Made by a program: the position numbers and the translations under genes. Below are positions 24,239 to 36,950 of a stretch of DNA of 64,000 bases, in pieces. The stretch is from Chromobacterium alticapitis. Its GTDB lineage: Bacteria; Pseudomonadota; Gammaproteobacteria; Burkholderiales; Chromobacteriaceae. Location of the stretch: positions 51,289 to 115,288 of the forward strand of contig NZ_PQWB01000017.1 of assembly GCF_002924365.1 (NCBI RefSeq), in the 5' to 3' direction. The notes beneath the pieces are model-generated. The model had not been told where the DNA came from, did no database searches, and was given only the letters and a program-made list of their open reading frames with translations. Position 1 is the first letter of the stretch. Every line of letters begins with the position of its first letter.

Positions 24239-25168
24239 TCAGCGAGGATCGGCCAGCACCGCCTCTATCAGCGGGCGGGCGCCGTCGTCTATCAGCTTCT
24301 TGGCTACGGCGCGGCCCAGCGCCTCGGCGTAGTCGGCCGGCGCGCTGGCGCTGGCGGTCAGCACCACCGAGCCGTCCGGATGCGCCACCAGGCCGCCCAA
24401 GGTCAGCGTGCCCTCGCTCAGGGTGGCGAAGGCGCCCAGCGGCACCTGGCAGCTGCCGCCCAGCTCCTTGGCCAGCGCGCGCTCGGCGGCGGTGCAGGCG
24501 CGGGTGGCCGGGTCGTTCAGCGGCGTCAGCAGCGCGGAGAGGTCGGCCCGGTCCGCGCGGATTTCTATGCCCAGCGCGCCTTGGCCGGCGGCCGGCAGGC
24601 TTTCCGACGGCGCCAGCTCGCTCTGGATGCGCTCGGCCAGGCCTAGCCGTTTCAGGCCGGCGGCGGCCAGGATGATGGCGTCGAATTCGCCGTCGTCCAG
24701 TTTTCTGAGGCGGGTTTGCACATTGCCGCGCAGCGGCTTCACCGTCAGTTGCGGGTAGCGCGCGCGCAGTTGGGCCTCGCGGCGCAGGCTGGAGGTGCCC
24801 ACCACGCTGCCGGCCGGCAGTTCGGACAGGCTGTGGTAGCGGTTGGAGACGAAGGCGTCGCGGGGGTCTTCGCGCTCGCATACCGCGGCCAGCGCGAAGC
24901 CGTCCGGCAGCGTCATCGGCACGTCCTTCAGCGAGTGCACGGCCAGGTCGGCGCGGCCGTCCAGCAGCGCTTGCTCGAGCTCCTTCACGAACAGGCCCTT
25001 GCCGCCTATCTTGGACAGCGTCTTGTCCAGGATCTGGTCGCCCTGGGTGGTCATGCCGAGGATGTCCACGGTCAGGTGCGGGTACAGCGCTTGCAGCCGG
25101 GCCTGGATGTGTTCGGCCTGCCACATGGCCAGCCGGCTCTCGCGGCTGGCGATGACGATCTTGTCCAT
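24239..25168 (-). CDS. hemC: Porphobilinogen deaminase (hydroxymethylbilane synthase)
   Basis: The 309-residue enzyme polymerises four porphobilinogens. It shows [51 protein letters not shown] (catalytic Asp), [25 protein letters not shown] and [14 protein letters not shown], whose Cys (about residue 242) carries the dipyrromethane cofactor. It is the first gene of hemC-hemD-hemX-hemY and is divergent from ppc across a 232-bp region. Confidence 0.97.
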   Translation of the reverse strand: MDKIVIASRESRLAMWQAEHIQARLQALYPHLTVDILGMTTQGDQILDKTLSKIGGKGLFVKELEQALLDGRADLAVHSLKDVPMTLPDGFALAAVCEREDPRDAFVSNRYHSLSELPAGSVVGTSSLRREAQLRARYPQLTVKPLRGNVQTRLRKLDDGEFDAIILAAAGLKRLGLAERIQSELAPSESLPAAGQGALGIEIRADRADLSALLTPLNDPATRACTAAERALAKELGGSCQVPLGAFATLSEGTLTLGGLVAHPDGSVVLTASASAPADYAEALGRAVAKKLIDDGARPLIEAVLADPR

Positions 25169-25341
25169 GAAAGCGGATTTCCTTGCAGTTGATGGGCGGA
25201 ATTCTACCACGCGGCCGTCATGGACTTGTTCCACGTGTTGCTGCAATGCGGCAAGATCAAGGCGAAGCGCGGAAAAATGGCGTAGCGTGACCACTACGGC
25301 GCGCAAGCTGCTTATGATGAATGTTTGCCCATGACCAGTGA

Positions 25342-25370
25342 GGCATGGCCATGGCCGCCGTGGCCATGCC
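25342..25370 (+). promoter_or_regulatory. Stem-loop in the ppc leader
   Basis: GGCATGGCCA and TGGCCATGCC pair perfectly over 10 bp around a 9-nt loop, about 30 bp before the ppc start. No U-tract follows. It could be an operator dyad or a leader hairpin that affects translation or stability. Nothing else clear is seen in the hemC-ppc gap. Confidence 0.4.
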
Positions 25371-25400
25371 TGACGAGTCAAAAACAGGGACGACAATAAT

Positions 25401-28097
25401 ATGCACGATCAAGACAAGGATTTGCCGCTGCGGGCCGACCTGGCCTGCCTGGACCGGCTGCTGGCCGAAGTGGTCAACGAGCAGGAGGGCGCGCTGGTGT
25501 CCGGCGCGGTGCAGGCCGTGGCGCTGCGCCGCGGCGACGAGCGCAGCCATCCGCTGCCGCAGCTGGCGCCGCAGGCGGCGGCCTCGCTGCTGCGCGCCTG
25601 CGGCTTGTACGCCCAGCTGTTCAACATCGCCGAGGATTTGCACCACAACCGCCGCCGCCGCGCCCACCAGCAGGCAGGCTCCGCGCCGCAGCAGGGCAGC
25701 CTGGGCCGCGCGCTGGCCAAGCTGCGCCAGGACGGCGTCAGCTTCCACGCGCTGCATCAGATGCTGAGCCATGCCCAGGTGGGCGCCATCCTGACCGCTC
25801 ACCCGACCGAGGTGCAGCGGCAGAGCGTGCTGGACGGCCAGCGCGCGGTGCGCCGTTTCCTATCGCAGCTGAACGCGCCGGACCTGACGCCGGAGGAGCG
25901 CGAGGAGCTGGAGGCCAAGCTGAAGCGCGTGATCCTGGCGCTGTGGCAGACTTCGGAAATCCGCCATTTCAAGATGACGGTGCGCGATGAAATCAGCAAC
26001 GGCGTGGCCTACCACCCCTTGGCCTTCTTCGAGGCGCTGCCGGCGCTGTACCAGCGCCTGGAGCGCGAGATCGGCCAGCTGTGGGAAGAAAAGCCCAATC
26101 TGCCGTCCTTCATCCGCGTCGGCAGCTGGATAGGCGGCGACCGCGACGGCAATCCGAATGTCGACGCCGGCCTGCTGCGCCACGCGGTGACGCGCCAGGC
26201 GCAACAGGCTTTCGAATACTATCTGCAGGAGCTGAAGAGCCTGTACCGCGAGCTGTCGCTGTCGTCGCGGCTGGTGGAGGCCGGTCCCGAGGTGATGGCG
26301 CTGGCGGACAATTCGCCGGACGCGGCGGTGAGCCGCGCCGAGGAGCCCTACCGCCGCGCGCTGGCGACGATACAAGGCAAGCTGCGCGCCAGCGCCCGGG
26401 CGCGCGGCGTGGAGCTGGCCTGTCGCTGGGACGAGCGCGAACCTTATCGCGACCACCACGGCCTGGCGCGCGATCTGGCCGCGCTGTCGGCCTCGCTGCG
26501 CGCCCATGGCAGCGCGCTGCTGACCGAGGGCCGGCTGTCGCGGCTGATCCGCGCCGTGGACGTGTTCGGCTTTTTCCTGATGCCGCTGGACCTGCGCCAG
26601 CACGCGGCGGTGCATGAAGGCGTGGTGGCCGAACTGTTCAGCGCCGCCGGCCTGGAGGAATACCAGGCGCTGGACGAGGCGGCGCGCGTGCGGGTGCTGA
26701 GCCGCGAGCTGGCCACGCCGCGCCTGCTGTTCTCGCCGTATCTGCGTTACGGCGAGCAGGCCGAGAAGGAGCTGGCCATCTTCCGCGAGGCGGCGGCGAT
26801 CCAGCGCGAGTTCGGCGTCGAGGCCATAGGCCAGTGCATCATTTCCAATTGCGCCAGCGTCAGCGACATCCTGGCCCTGGCCCTGCTGTGCAAGGAAGCC
26901 GGCCTGATCCGGCTGGACAAGGGCGAGCCGCGCGCCAGCGTCAACCTGGTGCCGCTGTTTGAAACCATCGCCGATCTGGAAAACAGCGAGGCGGTGATGC
27001 GCGCCCTGTTCGCCCTGCCCTGGTACAAGCAGCTGCTGGACAGCCGCCAGCGGGTACAGGAGGTGATGCTGGGCTATTCCGACAGCAATAAGGACGGCGG
27101 CTATCTGACCAGCCAGTGGCAGTTGTACCAGGCGGAAACCCGCCTGGTGAAGGTATTCGCCGACGCCGGCGCGCGGCTGCAGCTGTTTCATGGCCGCGGC
27201 GGCTCGGTGGGCCGCGGCGGCGGCCCGTCCTACGAGGCCATCGTGGCTCAGCCGGCCGGCAGCGTGGCGGGCCGCATCCGCATTACCGAGCAGGGCGAGG
27301 TCATCACCGCCAAGTATACCGATCCGGCCATCGCCGGCCGCAACCTGGAGGCGCTAGTGGCGGCCACGCTGGAAGCCAGCCTGGGCCACCCGGCGGGCGG
27401 CGAGATAGATGGCGCGCTGCTGGACGAATTGTCGACCAGCGCCTTCGCCGCCTACCGCGCGCTGGTGGAGACGCCGGGCTTCATGCAGTACTTCCTGGAG
27501 GCGACGCCGGTGACGGCCATCGCCCGGCTCAATATCGGTAGCCGGCCGGCTTCGCGCAAGAGCCTGGCTTCCATAGGCGATCTGCGCGCCATTCCGTGGG
27601 TGTTCTCGTGGTCGCAGTCGCGGCTGATGTTGCCGGGCTGGTTCGGGGTGGGTTCGGCGGTGGCGGCCTATGTGCAAAAGCATGGCGACGCGGGCCTGGC
27701 CAGGCTGCAGCATCTGTACCGCCATTCGCCGTTCTTCCAGGTGATGCTGTCCAATATGGAACAGGTGCTGGCCAAGGCCGACCTGGGCATCGCCCGCCGC
27801 TTCTCCGAGCTGGTGGCGGACCGCGAGCTGGCGGCGCGCCTGTTCGGCCTCATCGAGGGCGAATGGCAGAAGACCCACGACGCCTTCTTCGCCATCACCG
27901 GCCAGCATGAGCTGCTGGAGGGCAACCCGACGCTGCGCCGCAGCCTGGAGTCTCGCCTGCCCTTCCTCGACGCGCTGGGCTTGTTGCAGGCGGACCTGCT
28001 GGCGCGGTTGCGCGCCGAGCCGGACGACGAGGACACGCTGTACGCCATTCACTTGACCATCAACGGCACCGCCGCCGGTCTGCGCAACACGGGCTAA
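25401..28097 (+). CDS. ppc: Phosphoenolpyruvate carboxylase
   Basis: The 898-residue enzyme carboxylates PEP to oxaloacetate to refill the TCA cycle. Diagnostic motifs are [17 protein letters not shown] (active-site His), [59 protein letters not shown] (catalytic loop and PEP site), GSRPASRK and the invariant C-terminal RNTG. Length is normal. It stands alone and divergent from hemC. An Entner-Doudoroff-dominated metabolism in the same window fits a need for anaplerosis. Confidence 0.98.
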   Translation: MHDQDKDLPLRADLACLDRLLAEVVNEQEGALVSGAVQAVALRRGDERSHPLPQLAPQAAASLLRACGLYAQLFNIAEDLHHNRRRRAHQQAGSAPQQGSLGRALAKLRQDGVSFHALHQMLSHAQVGAILTAHPTEVQRQSVLDGQRAVRRFLSQLNAPDLTPEEREELEAKLKRVILALWQTSEIRHFKMTVRDEISNGVAYHPLAFFEALPALYQRLEREIGQLWEEKPNLPSFIRVGSWIGGDRDGNPNVDAGLLRHAVTRQAQQAFEYYLQELKSLYRELSLSSRLVEAGPEVMALADNSPDAAVSRAEEPYRRALATIQGKLRASARARGVELACRWDEREPYRDHHGLARDLAALSASLRAHGSALLTEGRLSRLIRAVDVFGFFLMPLDLRQHAAVHEGVVAELFSAAGLEEYQALDEAARVRVLSRELATPRLLFSPYLRYGEQAEKELAIFREAAAIQREFGVEAIGQCIISNCASVSDILALALLCKEAGLIRLDKGEPRASVNLVPLFETIADLENSEAVMRALFALPWYKQLLDSRQRVQEVMLGYSDSNKDGGYLTSQWQLYQAETRLVKVFADAGARLQLFHGRGGSVGRGGGPSYEAIVAQPAGSVAGRIRITEQGEVITAKYTDPAIAGRNLEALVAATLEASLGHPAGGEIDGALLDELSTSAFAAYRALVETPGFMQYFLEATPVTAIARLNIGSRPASRKSLASIGDLRAIPWVFSWSQSRLMLPGWFGVGSAVAAYVQKHGDAGLARLQHLYRHSPFFQVMLSNMEQVLAKADLGIARRFSELVADRELAARLFGLIEGEWQKTHDAFFAITGQHELLEGNPTLRRSLESRLPFLDALGLLQADLLARLRAEPDDEDTLYAIHLTINGTAAGLRNTG

Positions 28098-28187
28098 GCG
28101 GCAAAAAGAGCGCGGGCCGGCCGGGAGGCCGGCGCCGCGCGGAGACAACCGTCGCGGCTGGAGCGTCGCCGCGGCGGGACACGGGAC

Positions 28188-29438
28188 TCAGCGAGCCTTG
28201 GCCGCCGGGCCGTCGCTGCCCAGTTCCACCGCGTAAGCCAGCGCCAGCTGCGAGAACTTCAGCGCGTGCCTGGCCTGGTTGCCGGAACTGGCCAGGGTGT
28301 CGTTGCGGCTGTGGATATAGGGATTGGAGTTGTCAAAGCTGGACTCGAAGGGGAAGGACGCCGCATAGCCTTGCGCGTTCCACGAGGCGTGGTCCGAGCA
28401 GGCGTAGCCGCACTGGCTGTAGCCGAGCTTCAGGCTGGGCAGATAGGCCTTGGCCAGATTGGCCAGGAAACCGTTCTGCGCGGCGTTGGTGTAGTCGGTG
28501 AACAGAAAGATGTCCTCGGCGTCGCCCTGGTAGTTGGTCATGTCCAGCTGCAGCGCGCCCACCACCTTGGTTTGTTGCTGCTTGAAGCGTTTGGCGATGT
28601 CGGCCGAGCCGCGCAGGCCCACTTCCTCCGCCGCGTAGGCCATGAACTTGATGGTGCGGCGCGGTTGGTAGTTGCCGGCCAGCAGCACGCGCGCCACCTC
28701 GGTCAGGCTGGCCACGCCGGAGGCGTCGTCGTCGGCGCCCGGCGCGCGGCTGCTCTCGCCGGTGCCGCTGCCTATGGTTGAGTCCAGATGGCCGCCCAGC
28801 ACGATGGTTTCCGCCGCGTTGTCCGTGCCCTTGATGGTCAGAATCACCGATTTCTGCGGCCAATTGGCGTGGCTGAATTGCTCGACGGTGACGTCGGCGC
28901 GGTTGCCGGCCAGCTGTTTCCACTGGCTGGCGATCCAGTTGGACGCGTTGACGCCGTGGCTGGTGGTGTAGAAGCGGTTCTGGTAGTTGGATAGCGACTG
29001 TATGGTGCCGAGGATGTTGCTGTCCTGCAGCTGCGGCAGCAGCTTGTTCACTGCGGCCTGGTTGTCTATCGCGTAGCTCGGCGCGGCCAGGGCCGCCAGC
29101 GGGGCGGCCGGGCCGGCCAGCGCGGCGCGGGCTTCTTTCAAGCTGCCATGCACGATGTAGCCGCCGCAATGGCGCAGATTCTCGTGGATGGCGTCGGACA
29201 GTTTGGGCAGCAGCGCTTCGTCCACTTTGACCAGATGCACGGTTTCGCCAGCGGCGGCGCCCTTGGCGAGGCGGCCGTCCGCCGCGAGCTTGCGGCTTTC
29301 CTGGCTTTGGACGGCGCCGTCCAGCTGGCGCAGCAACTGGTAGCCTTGATCGCCCACCGAAATCCAGACCGGCTGGGCCTGAGCCGCGCCGGCCAGTCCC
29401 AACAGGACCAGCGCGGCGGTTTGACGCAGTTTCAACAT
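28188..29438 (-). CDS. Secreted M28-family zinc aminopeptidase
   Basis: The 416-residue protein starts with a signal peptide (MLKLRQTAALVLLGLAGAAQA) and a propeptide region, then an M28 domain resembling Vibrio leucine aminopeptidase. The two-zinc set is visible: GGHLDS (His217), PGADDDASG (Asp236), AAEEVG (Glu271/272), LDMTNY (Asp299) and YIHSRNDT (His376). CGYACSDHASW gives a likely disulfide. It would trim N-terminal residues from peptides made by the neighbouring M4 protease. The start at 29438 has GGGAG 8-9 nt upstream; a GTG nine bases earlier is too close to it. It is downstream of the M4 gene on the same strand with two GC hairpins between. Confidence 0.92.
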   Translation of the reverse strand: MLKLRQTAALVLLGLAGAAQAQPVWISVGDQGYQLLRQLDGAVQSQESRKLAADGRLAKGAAAGETVHLVKVDEALLPKLSDAIHENLRHCGGYIVHGSLKEARAALAGPAAPLAALAAPSYAIDNQAAVNKLLPQLQDSNILGTIQSLSNYQNRFYTTSHGVNASNWIASQWKQLAGNRADVTVEQFSHANWPQKSVILTIKGTDNAAETIVLGGHLDSTIGSGTGESSRAPGADDDASGVASLTEVARVLLAGNYQPRRTIKFMAYAAEEVGLRGSADIAKRFKQQQTKVVGALQLDMTNYQGDAEDIFLFTDYTNAAQNGFLANLAKAYLPSLKLGYSQCGYACSDHASWNAQGYAASFPFESSFDNSNPYIHSRNDTLASSGNQARHALKFSQLALAYAVELGSDGPAAKAR

Positions 29439-29458
29439 GTGAGGCACTCCCGAGCGAA

Positions 29459-29515
29459 GGCCGGCGCCCGCGGCGCCGGCCTGGAGGATTCAGACGCGGC
29501 CCCGTGCGGGGCCGC
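29459..29515 (-). other. Two GC-rich hairpins between the M4 and M28 genes
   Basis: GGCCGGCGCC/GGCGCCGGCC (29459-29481) and GCGGCCCC/GGGGCCGC (29496-29515). Neither has a U-tract, so they probably protect or attenuate the message between the two secreted-peptidase genes rather than fully terminate it. Confidence 0.45.
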
Positions 29516-29527
29516 TCCAGGCGGGAC

Positions 29528-31620
<2,093 letters not shown>

Positions 31621-32262
31621 TCAGGGCGCCAGCCGGGACAGCAGCCAGCCGCCGTTTTCGCGCAGCGCGTACTGCACGCGGTCATGCAGGCGGCTGGGGC
31701 GGCCCTGCCAGAATTCCACCCGGTCCGGCACCACGGCGTAGCCGCCCCAGTGCGGCGGGCGCGGCACGTTGATCGGATGGCGGGCGCCGTACATCGCGGC
31801 GCGCGTCACCAGCACGGCCTTGGAGGAGATTTCGCTGCTCTGCTCGCTGGCCCAGGCGCCCAGGCGGCTGGTGTAGGGCCGGCTGGCGAAATAGGCGTCG
31901 GACACCTCGGGGGCCACGCGGCAGGCCTTGCCCTCGATGCGCACCTGGCGTTCCAGCTCCGGCCAGAAGAAGGTGATCGCCACATAGGGGTTGGCGTCCA
32001 GCGCCTGTCCCTTGCGGCTCAGGTAATTGGTGTAGAACAGCAGCTGTCCTTCCTCCACGCCCTTGAGCAGCACGATGCGCGAAGAGGGGCGGCCATCGGC
32101 GCCGACCGCGGCCAGATTCATGGCGGTGGGCTCGTGCACTTGGGCGGAGATGGCTTCGTTGAGCCAGATTTCAAACTGGGCGACCGGGTCAGGCAGGCAG
32201 TCTTCGGGCGACAGTTCTTTTTTCGAGTATTCCAAGCGGATGTCGGCAAGGTTCAGCGTCAT
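31621..32262 (-). CDS. pdxH: Pyridoxamine/pyridoxine 5'-phosphate oxidase
   Basis: The 213-residue FMN enzyme makes pyridoxal 5'-phosphate. It shows [70 protein letters not shown] (FMN and substrate contacts), [19 protein letters not shown] and the C-terminal [17 protein letters not shown] ... RLAP ending, as in all PdxH. It is the last gene before a divergent LysR regulator (24 bp to its stop), both on the minus strand. Confidence 0.97.
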   Translation of the reverse strand: MTLNLADIRLEYSKKELSPEDCLPDPVAQFEIWLNEAISAQVHEPTAMNLAAVGADGRPSSRIVLLKGVEEGQLLFYTNYLSRKGQALDANPYVAITFFWPELERQVRIEGKACRVAPEVSDAYFASRPYTSRLGAWASEQSSEISSKAVLVTRAAMYGARHPINVPRPPHWGGYAVVPDRVEFWQGRPSRLHDRVQYALRENGGWLLSRLAP

Positions 32263-32286
32263 GAATTCCTCCTTAGGCTGACCATC

Positions 32287-33207
32287 TTAGTGCATCGCGC
32301 CGCGGGCTGGAATGGACGGCGCTTGCGCCGGCGCAAGCGCGGCGTCGCCGGCCGGTCGCAGCGTGTCCAGCAAGGCGTCCAGCGCGGGGTGGCGCACGCC
32401 GCGGCGCCGCACCAGCATGGTCCGGGATAGCCGCAAATCGTCCGGCAGCGGATGGATCGACACCTGGGCCGCCAGCAGCGGCATGCTGTCCAGCAGGCTC
32501 TGCGGCAACATGGCCAGGCCCATGCCGCAGGCGACGCAACCGAGCATGGCGTGGTAGGAGCCCATTTCCACGATGCGGCGCGGCTGCAGGCCTTGCTCTT
32601 GTAGCCAGAATTCCAGCCGCTGGCGGTAGGCGCAACCGTTGCCGAAGGCCAGCAAGGTGGAGTCGGCCAGCCGCTCCAGCGTCAGAGCGTCGCGGCCGGC
32701 AGCGGCGATCAGCACCATGGTTTCCTCGAATACCGGGACTTCCTCCAGCCGTTCGTCGCCGAAGGCGCCGCTGACCAGCGCCGCGTCCAGCTTGCCTTCG
32801 CGCACGGCGAGAATCAGGTCGCGGGAGACGCCGGTTTGCAGTTCCAGCTGCACTTCGGGATAGCGGCGGTGATAGGCGGCGAGAGGCGGGGCCAATCGGG
32901 CGCCCGCCGTGCTTTCCATCGACCCCAGGCGCAGCCGCCCGCGCGGCTCGCCGTCGGCCACGGCCTGGCCGGCCTCCTCGGACAGCGCCAGCAGGCGCTC
33001 GGCGTAGTCGCCCAGCCGCCAGGCGGCGTCGGTGGGGATCAGCCGCTTGCCCTCGCGCAGGAACAGCGCCACGCCCAGCTTGTCCTCGAGCTGGCGCAGC
33101 CGCGTGGTGACGTTGGATTGCACGCGATGCAGCCGCTGGGCGGCGCGGGTGACGCTTTCCTCCTGCAGCACAGCCTGGAAGATGCGCAGTTCGTCTAGCT
33201 CCATCAT
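32287..33207 (-). CDS. LysR-family regulator
   Basis: The 306-residue protein begins MMELDELRIFQAVLQEESVTRAAQRLHRVQSNVTTRLRQLEDKLGVALF, a LysR winged helix. The effector domain includes GRLRLGSMESTAGARLAPPLAAYHRRYPEV, a pattern seen in PtrR/YneJ-like and related LTTRs. It is divergent from an EamA-family permease with a T-N11-A type dyad between them, the standard layout for a LysR regulator of its neighbour. Start at the ATG complementary to 33205-33207 with AAAGAGAG upstream. Confidence 0.9.
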   Translation of the reverse strand: MMELDELRIFQAVLQEESVTRAAQRLHRVQSNVTTRLRQLEDKLGVALFLREGKRLIPTDAAWRLGDYAERLLALSEEAGQAVADGEPRGRLRLGSMESTAGARLAPPLAAYHRRYPEVQLELQTGVSRDLILAVREGKLDAALVSGAFGDERLEEVPVFEETMVLIAAAGRDALTLERLADSTLLAFGNGCAYRQRLEFWLQEQGLQPRRIVEMGSYHAMLGCVACGMGLAMLPQSLLDSMPLLAAQVSIHPLPDDLRLSRTMLVRRRGVRHPALDALLDTLRPAGDAALAPAQAPSIPARGAMH

Positions 33208-33237
33208 TCTCTCTTTGTGATGATTTTTATCATAATA

Positions 33238-33254
33238 ATTCATTTTTAAAGAAT
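33238..33254. promoter_or_regulatory. LysR-type box between lysR and the EamA gene
   Basis: ATTC-N9-GAAT is a T-N11-A-like dyad centred in the 92-bp divergent region, as expected for an LTTR recognition site. Inference from layout and motif only. Confidence 0.45.
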
Positions 33255-33299
33255 GATGGCGCGGGCTAGCATCGGTTTATCCACCATCGGAGAACCGAT

Positions 33300-34217
33300 A
33301 TGTCTGCTGACTCTCTGCGTCAAGGCTATTTGGCGGCTTTCGGCGCCGTCGCCATCTGGACCGGCTTCAACATCGTGTCGCGCATCGCCGGCAAAGGCGC
33401 GCTGGCCGGCACTGACGTGCTGGCGCTGCGCGTGGGCACCGCCGCGCTGGTCTTGCTGTTTGCCGGCGGCCTGCCGGCCGGCTCGCTGCGCGACGCCAGA
33501 ATCTGGCTATTGACCGCGCTGGGCGGCCTCGGCGTCAGCATTTTCGCTTATTGCGGATTCAAATACGCGCCGGCGGCGCATGGCGGGCTGCTGTTGCCCG
33601 GCTTGCAGCCTTTCCTGGCGGCGGTGTTCGCCTGGCTGTTCGCCGGCGAATCGCTGCAGCGTCATAAGCTGCGGGGATTCGCCTTGATCGCGCTGGGGCT
33701 TCTCATCAGCGCCATACCCATGTTCGGCGAAGCCGGCGGCCATGCCTTGCCCGGCGACGCGCTGCTGTTGCTGGCGTCGCTGAGCTGGGCCAGCTTTGGC
33801 GTGTTGGCGCGGCGCTGGGGCTTCCAGCCCTGGCCGCTGACCCGCGCCATCACCATCATGGCCGCGATGTTGTATTTGCCGATTTATGTCCTGCTGTTGC
33901 CCAAGCATCTGGCGGAGGCGCCGTGGGGCGCGCTGGTGTTCCAGGCCTTGTACCAGGGCGCGGGCGCGGCCATCTGCGCCATGCTGCTGTATCTGCGCGC
34001 CAGCGCCATCCTGGGCACGGTTCGCGTCAGCGCCCTGTTCGCGCTGATTCCCATTTTGGCGGGCTTGCTGGCGGTGCCGATTCTGGGCGAAGCGCTGACC
34101 GGCTACCTGGCGGTGGGCTTGGTTTGCGTCAGCCTGGGCGCTTGGCTGGCGGCGCGCGGCGCGGGGAGGGCGACGAGAGCGGTGACTCCCAAGGCGGCCA
34201 TTTGCCAGATGCGTTGA
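33300..34217 (+). CDS. EamA/DMT-family permease
   Basis: The 305-residue membrane protein has ten predicted helices in two EamA repeats. The first includes AAFGAVAIWTGFNIVSRIAG and ALRVGTAALVLLFAGG, the second LLLLASLSWASFGVLARRW and SALFALIPILAGLLAVPILGEALTG, with the GE-L-x-x-x-x family ending. DMT permeases export amino acids, metabolites or toxic compounds. Regulation by the divergent LysR is likely. The substrate is unknown. Confidence 0.9.
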   Translation: MSADSLRQGYLAAFGAVAIWTGFNIVSRIAGKGALAGTDVLALRVGTAALVLLFAGGLPAGSLRDARIWLLTALGGLGVSIFAYCGFKYAPAAHGGLLLPGLQPFLAAVFAWLFAGESLQRHKLRGFALIALGLLISAIPMFGEAGGHALPGDALLLLASLSWASFGVLARRWGFQPWPLTRAITIMAAMLYLPIYVLLLPKHLAEAPWGALVFQALYQGAGAAICAMLLYLRASAILGTVRVSALFALIPILAGLLAVPILGEALTGYLAVGLVCVSLGAWLAARGAGRATRAVTPKAAICQMR

Positions 34218-34226
34218 TGGGCGCGA

Positions 34227-36950
34227 TCAAGCCGAAGCGCCTCGCAGCAAGGCGAGCAGCGCCGCGCCGTCCAGCCGGGCGCTGGCGTCGCCGCCGGACA
34301 GCAGGCTGTCGGCCAGCGCGCGCTTGTCGCGGTGCAGCTCGACGATTTTTTCTTCTATGGTGCCGGCAGCCACCAGCCGGTACACCGTCACCGGCCGCTG
34401 CTGGCCCATGCGGTAGGCGCGGTCGGAGGCCTGGTCTTCCACCGCCGGGTTCCACCACGGATCCAGGTGGATGACATAGTCGGCGGCGGTGAGGTTGAGG
34501 CCGGTGCCGCCGGCCTTCAGGCTGATCAGGAACATGTCGCCGTCGCCGGCCTGGAACGCGTCCATGCTGGCCTTGCGCTGCTTGGTCGGCGTGCTGCCGT
34601 CCAGATAATGGAAGCGGACGCCTTGCTGCTTCAGGTGCTCGGCCGCCAGCGCCAGGTGGTCGACAAACTGGCTGAACACCAGCGCCTTGTGCCCATTGTC
34701 CAGCAGCTCCTCGCAGATCTCGGCGAAGGCCGCCAGCTTGCTGGCCGGCAGCGCGCTGTCGGGCTGGGTAAGCTTGGGATGGCAGCAGAAGCGGCGCAAA
34801 CGGGTCAGCTCCGCCAGCGCCTGCATGCTCTGACCGCCGGCGGCCGGATCGGCCTCCGCCACCCGGGCCAGGGCCTCCTGCCGCATCGCTTCGTAGACGT
34901 GGCGCTCCTGCTCCGACAGCTCGATCAAGCGCGTGGTCTCGGTCTTGGGCGGCAGCTCGGTCAGCACCTCGCGCTTGGTGCGGCGGAGCAGATAGGGCTG
35001 GATCAACGCTTTCAGCTGCGCGCGCGCGGTCTCGTCGCCGTCGGCGATCGGCTGGGCGTAGCGCTGCTCGAACTGCGCCAGATTGCCGAGCAGGCCCGGC
35101 GCGATGAAGCGGAACAGGCTCCACAGTTCGCCCAGATGGTTTTCCACCGGGGTGCCGCTGGCCGCCAGGCGGAAATCGGCGCGCAGGCTTTGCGCCACCT
35201 GGGCGCGCTGGCTCTGCGGGTTCTTGATCGCCTGCGCCTCGTCCAGCACCACTGACGCCCAATGCACTTCGCCAAACGCCTCGGCCTCGCGCTGCAGCAG
35301 GCCGTAGCTGACGATCACCAGATCGCCCGGGCCGACGTCGTCCAGCCGGCGCTGCTGATGGTAGGCGCGCAGCCGCAGGCTGGGCGCGAAGCGGGCGGCC
35401 TCGGCCAGCCAGTTCAGCGCCACCGAAGTCGGCGCCACCGCCAGCTGCGGGCCCAGATGGGCGCGGGTCAGCAACAAGGACAGCGTCTGCACCGTCTTGC
35501 CCAAGCCCATGTCGTCGGCCAGGCAAGCGCCGACTCCCCAGTGCGCCAGCCGCGCCATCCAGGCGAAACCCTGCAACTGGTAAGGCCGCAAGGTGGCGTG
35601 GAGAGTGGGTGGCACCTGCGGTTTAAACACGGCCGCCTCGCGCCAGCGCGCCGCCTGCTGTTGCCAGCCGGCGTCACCGTCGAACTGGCCGGCTTCCTCG
35701 CCCAGCGCTTGCAAGCGCGGGCCGGCCAGGGGGCTGATGGCCAGCCCGTCCGGGCCGGCGTGATCTATCATTCTGGCCAATTCGCCCAAATGCTGCTGCA
35801 GGCTGCCGGACAGCGCCAGCCAGTCGCCATCGGACAATTGCAGATACTTGCCTTTCTGGCTGGCCAGCGCCGCCAGTAGGTGACGCAGGGTCAGGATGCG
35901 GCCATCGTCCAGTTCCAGCTCGCCCTCGGCCTGCAGCCAGCCGCCGCGCCGCTTCACTTTCAGCTTGAGCTGCGGCATGCCTTCGGCGGCGGCCAGGCGG
36001 ATCTTGTCGCCTTGGGGCCACAGGCAGGTCACGCGGCCTTCGCCGGCCGCCTGCAATTGCGACAACAGCGATAGCGCCGAGTGCTGATCGGCAAACAGCC
36101 AGCCGTCGCCATCGCGCTGGCCGCGGCCTATTGCCGGGCAGGCCTCGCGCAGCGCGCGCAGCCGGCGCGCTTCCTCGGCCAGATCGCGCGCGAATTGGTG
36201 GTAGGCATCGTCTATGTCCAGCACCAGCCCGGCCGCGCCGCGTCCCGGCGCGCTCCAGGCGGCGGCCGGGTGCGGCTTGACCTTGAGCTGCAGCCGCAGG
36301 CCTTCCGGCTGGCGGGTCAGCAAGGCGTACAGGGCGGGATCGGCGGCCTCGCAGGGCTGGGCGGGATCGAATTGCGGGCTGGCGTCCACCAGCGGCAAGT
36401 CGGGCGCGACTTCGCGTATCGCCTCCAGCACGCGCTGCCGAGCCTGCCACGGCACGGCCAGGCCATGGCCTACCAGATCTGCCAGCGCCTTCAGCTCATC
36501 GGTCAGCTGGTAGACCAGCAGCCGCTCCGGCTGCGGCCGCTGCCATAGCAGGCCGCCGCAGCTGGCCAGGCCTTCCGGCAGCAGCTTCAATCGCAGCTCG
36601 GCGCCGACGCGCTCCAGTTGCAGCGCCGCTTGGCCGGCTTCGACGCGGATGCGCCGCGCCGGCGCGTCGGCGTCGAACAGCAGCGGGTGGCCGATCAGCG
36701 CCGGCAGCAGCGGCGCGGCGTCGATCAGGCCGGCGTCGCCGTCGTGCGCCTGCCATAGCGCCAGCAGCGGCTTCAGCAGCGGCAGGTCATGCGGCCGCAC
36801 CGCGCCAGCCTGGTCTTGCAGCAGGCTGGCCAGCGAGCAGGCGCGGCCGCGGCTCCAGCCGTCCGGACCGGCGTTTTGCAGCAGCGGCTGCAGCTGGACG
36901 CCGGAGTCGGCAAGCTTGATGCGCCAGAGCAGGCGGAGGGCGTCGCTCAC
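34227..36950 (-). CDS. SNF2-family DNA-dependent ATPase/helicase (second of a tandem pair)
   Basis: The 907-residue protein starts with a GTG that overlaps the stop of the upstream paralogue by 4 bp (GTGA). The N-terminal about 450 residues are a bacterial SNF2-associated region; the C-terminal half is a full Swi2/Snf2 motor: LRPYQLQGFAWM (Q-like), DDMGLGKTVQTLSLLL (Walker A), APTSVALNWLAEA (Ia), LDEAQAIKNP (DEAQ box), ASGTPVENHLGELWSLFRF (III), FSQFVDHL (IV), LDGSTPTKQRK, FLISLKAGGTGLNLTAADYVIHLDPWWNP (V) and QASDRAYRMGQQRPVTVYR (VI). Such proteins translocate on duplex DNA and remodel complexes, like RapA or Rad54. Compared with its partner it lacks about 450 N-terminal residues. Confidence 0.92.
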   Translation of the reverse strand: MSDALRLLWRIKLADSGVQLQPLLQNAGPDGWSRGRACSLASLLQDQAGAVRPHDLPLLKPLLALWQAHDGDAGLIDAAPLLPALIGHPLLFDADAPARRIRVEAGQAALQLERVGAELRLKLLPEGLASCGGLLWQRPQPERLLVYQLTDELKALADLVGHGLAVPWQARQRVLEAIREVAPDLPLVDASPQFDPAQPCEAADPALYALLTRQPEGLRLQLKVKPHPAAAWSAPGRGAAGLVLDIDDAYHQFARDLAEEARRLRALREACPAIGRGQRDGDGWLFADQHSALSLLSQLQAAGEGRVTCLWPQGDKIRLAAAEGMPQLKLKVKRRGGWLQAEGELELDDGRILTLRHLLAALASQKGKYLQLSDGDWLALSGSLQQHLGELARMIDHAGPDGLAISPLAGPRLQALGEEAGQFDGDAGWQQQAARWREAAVFKPQVPPTLHATLRPYQLQGFAWMARLAHWGVGACLADDMGLGKTVQTLSLLLTRAHLGPQLAVAPTSVALNWLAEAARFAPSLRLRAYHQQRRLDDVGPGDLVIVSYGLLQREAEAFGEVHWASVVLDEAQAIKNPQSQRAQVAQSLRADFRLAASGTPVENHLGELWSLFRFIAPGLLGNLAQFEQRYAQPIADGDETARAQLKALIQPYLLRRTKREVLTELPPKTETTRLIELSEQERHVYEAMRQEALARVAEADPAAGGQSMQALAELTRLRRFCCHPKLTQPDSALPASKLAAFAEICEELLDNGHKALVFSQFVDHLALAAEHLKQQGVRFHYLDGSTPTKQRKASMDAFQAGDGDMFLISLKAGGTGLNLTAADYVIHLDPWWNPAVEDQASDRAYRMGQQRPVTVYRLVAAGTIEEKIVELHRDKRALADSLLSGGDASARLDGAALLALLRGASA

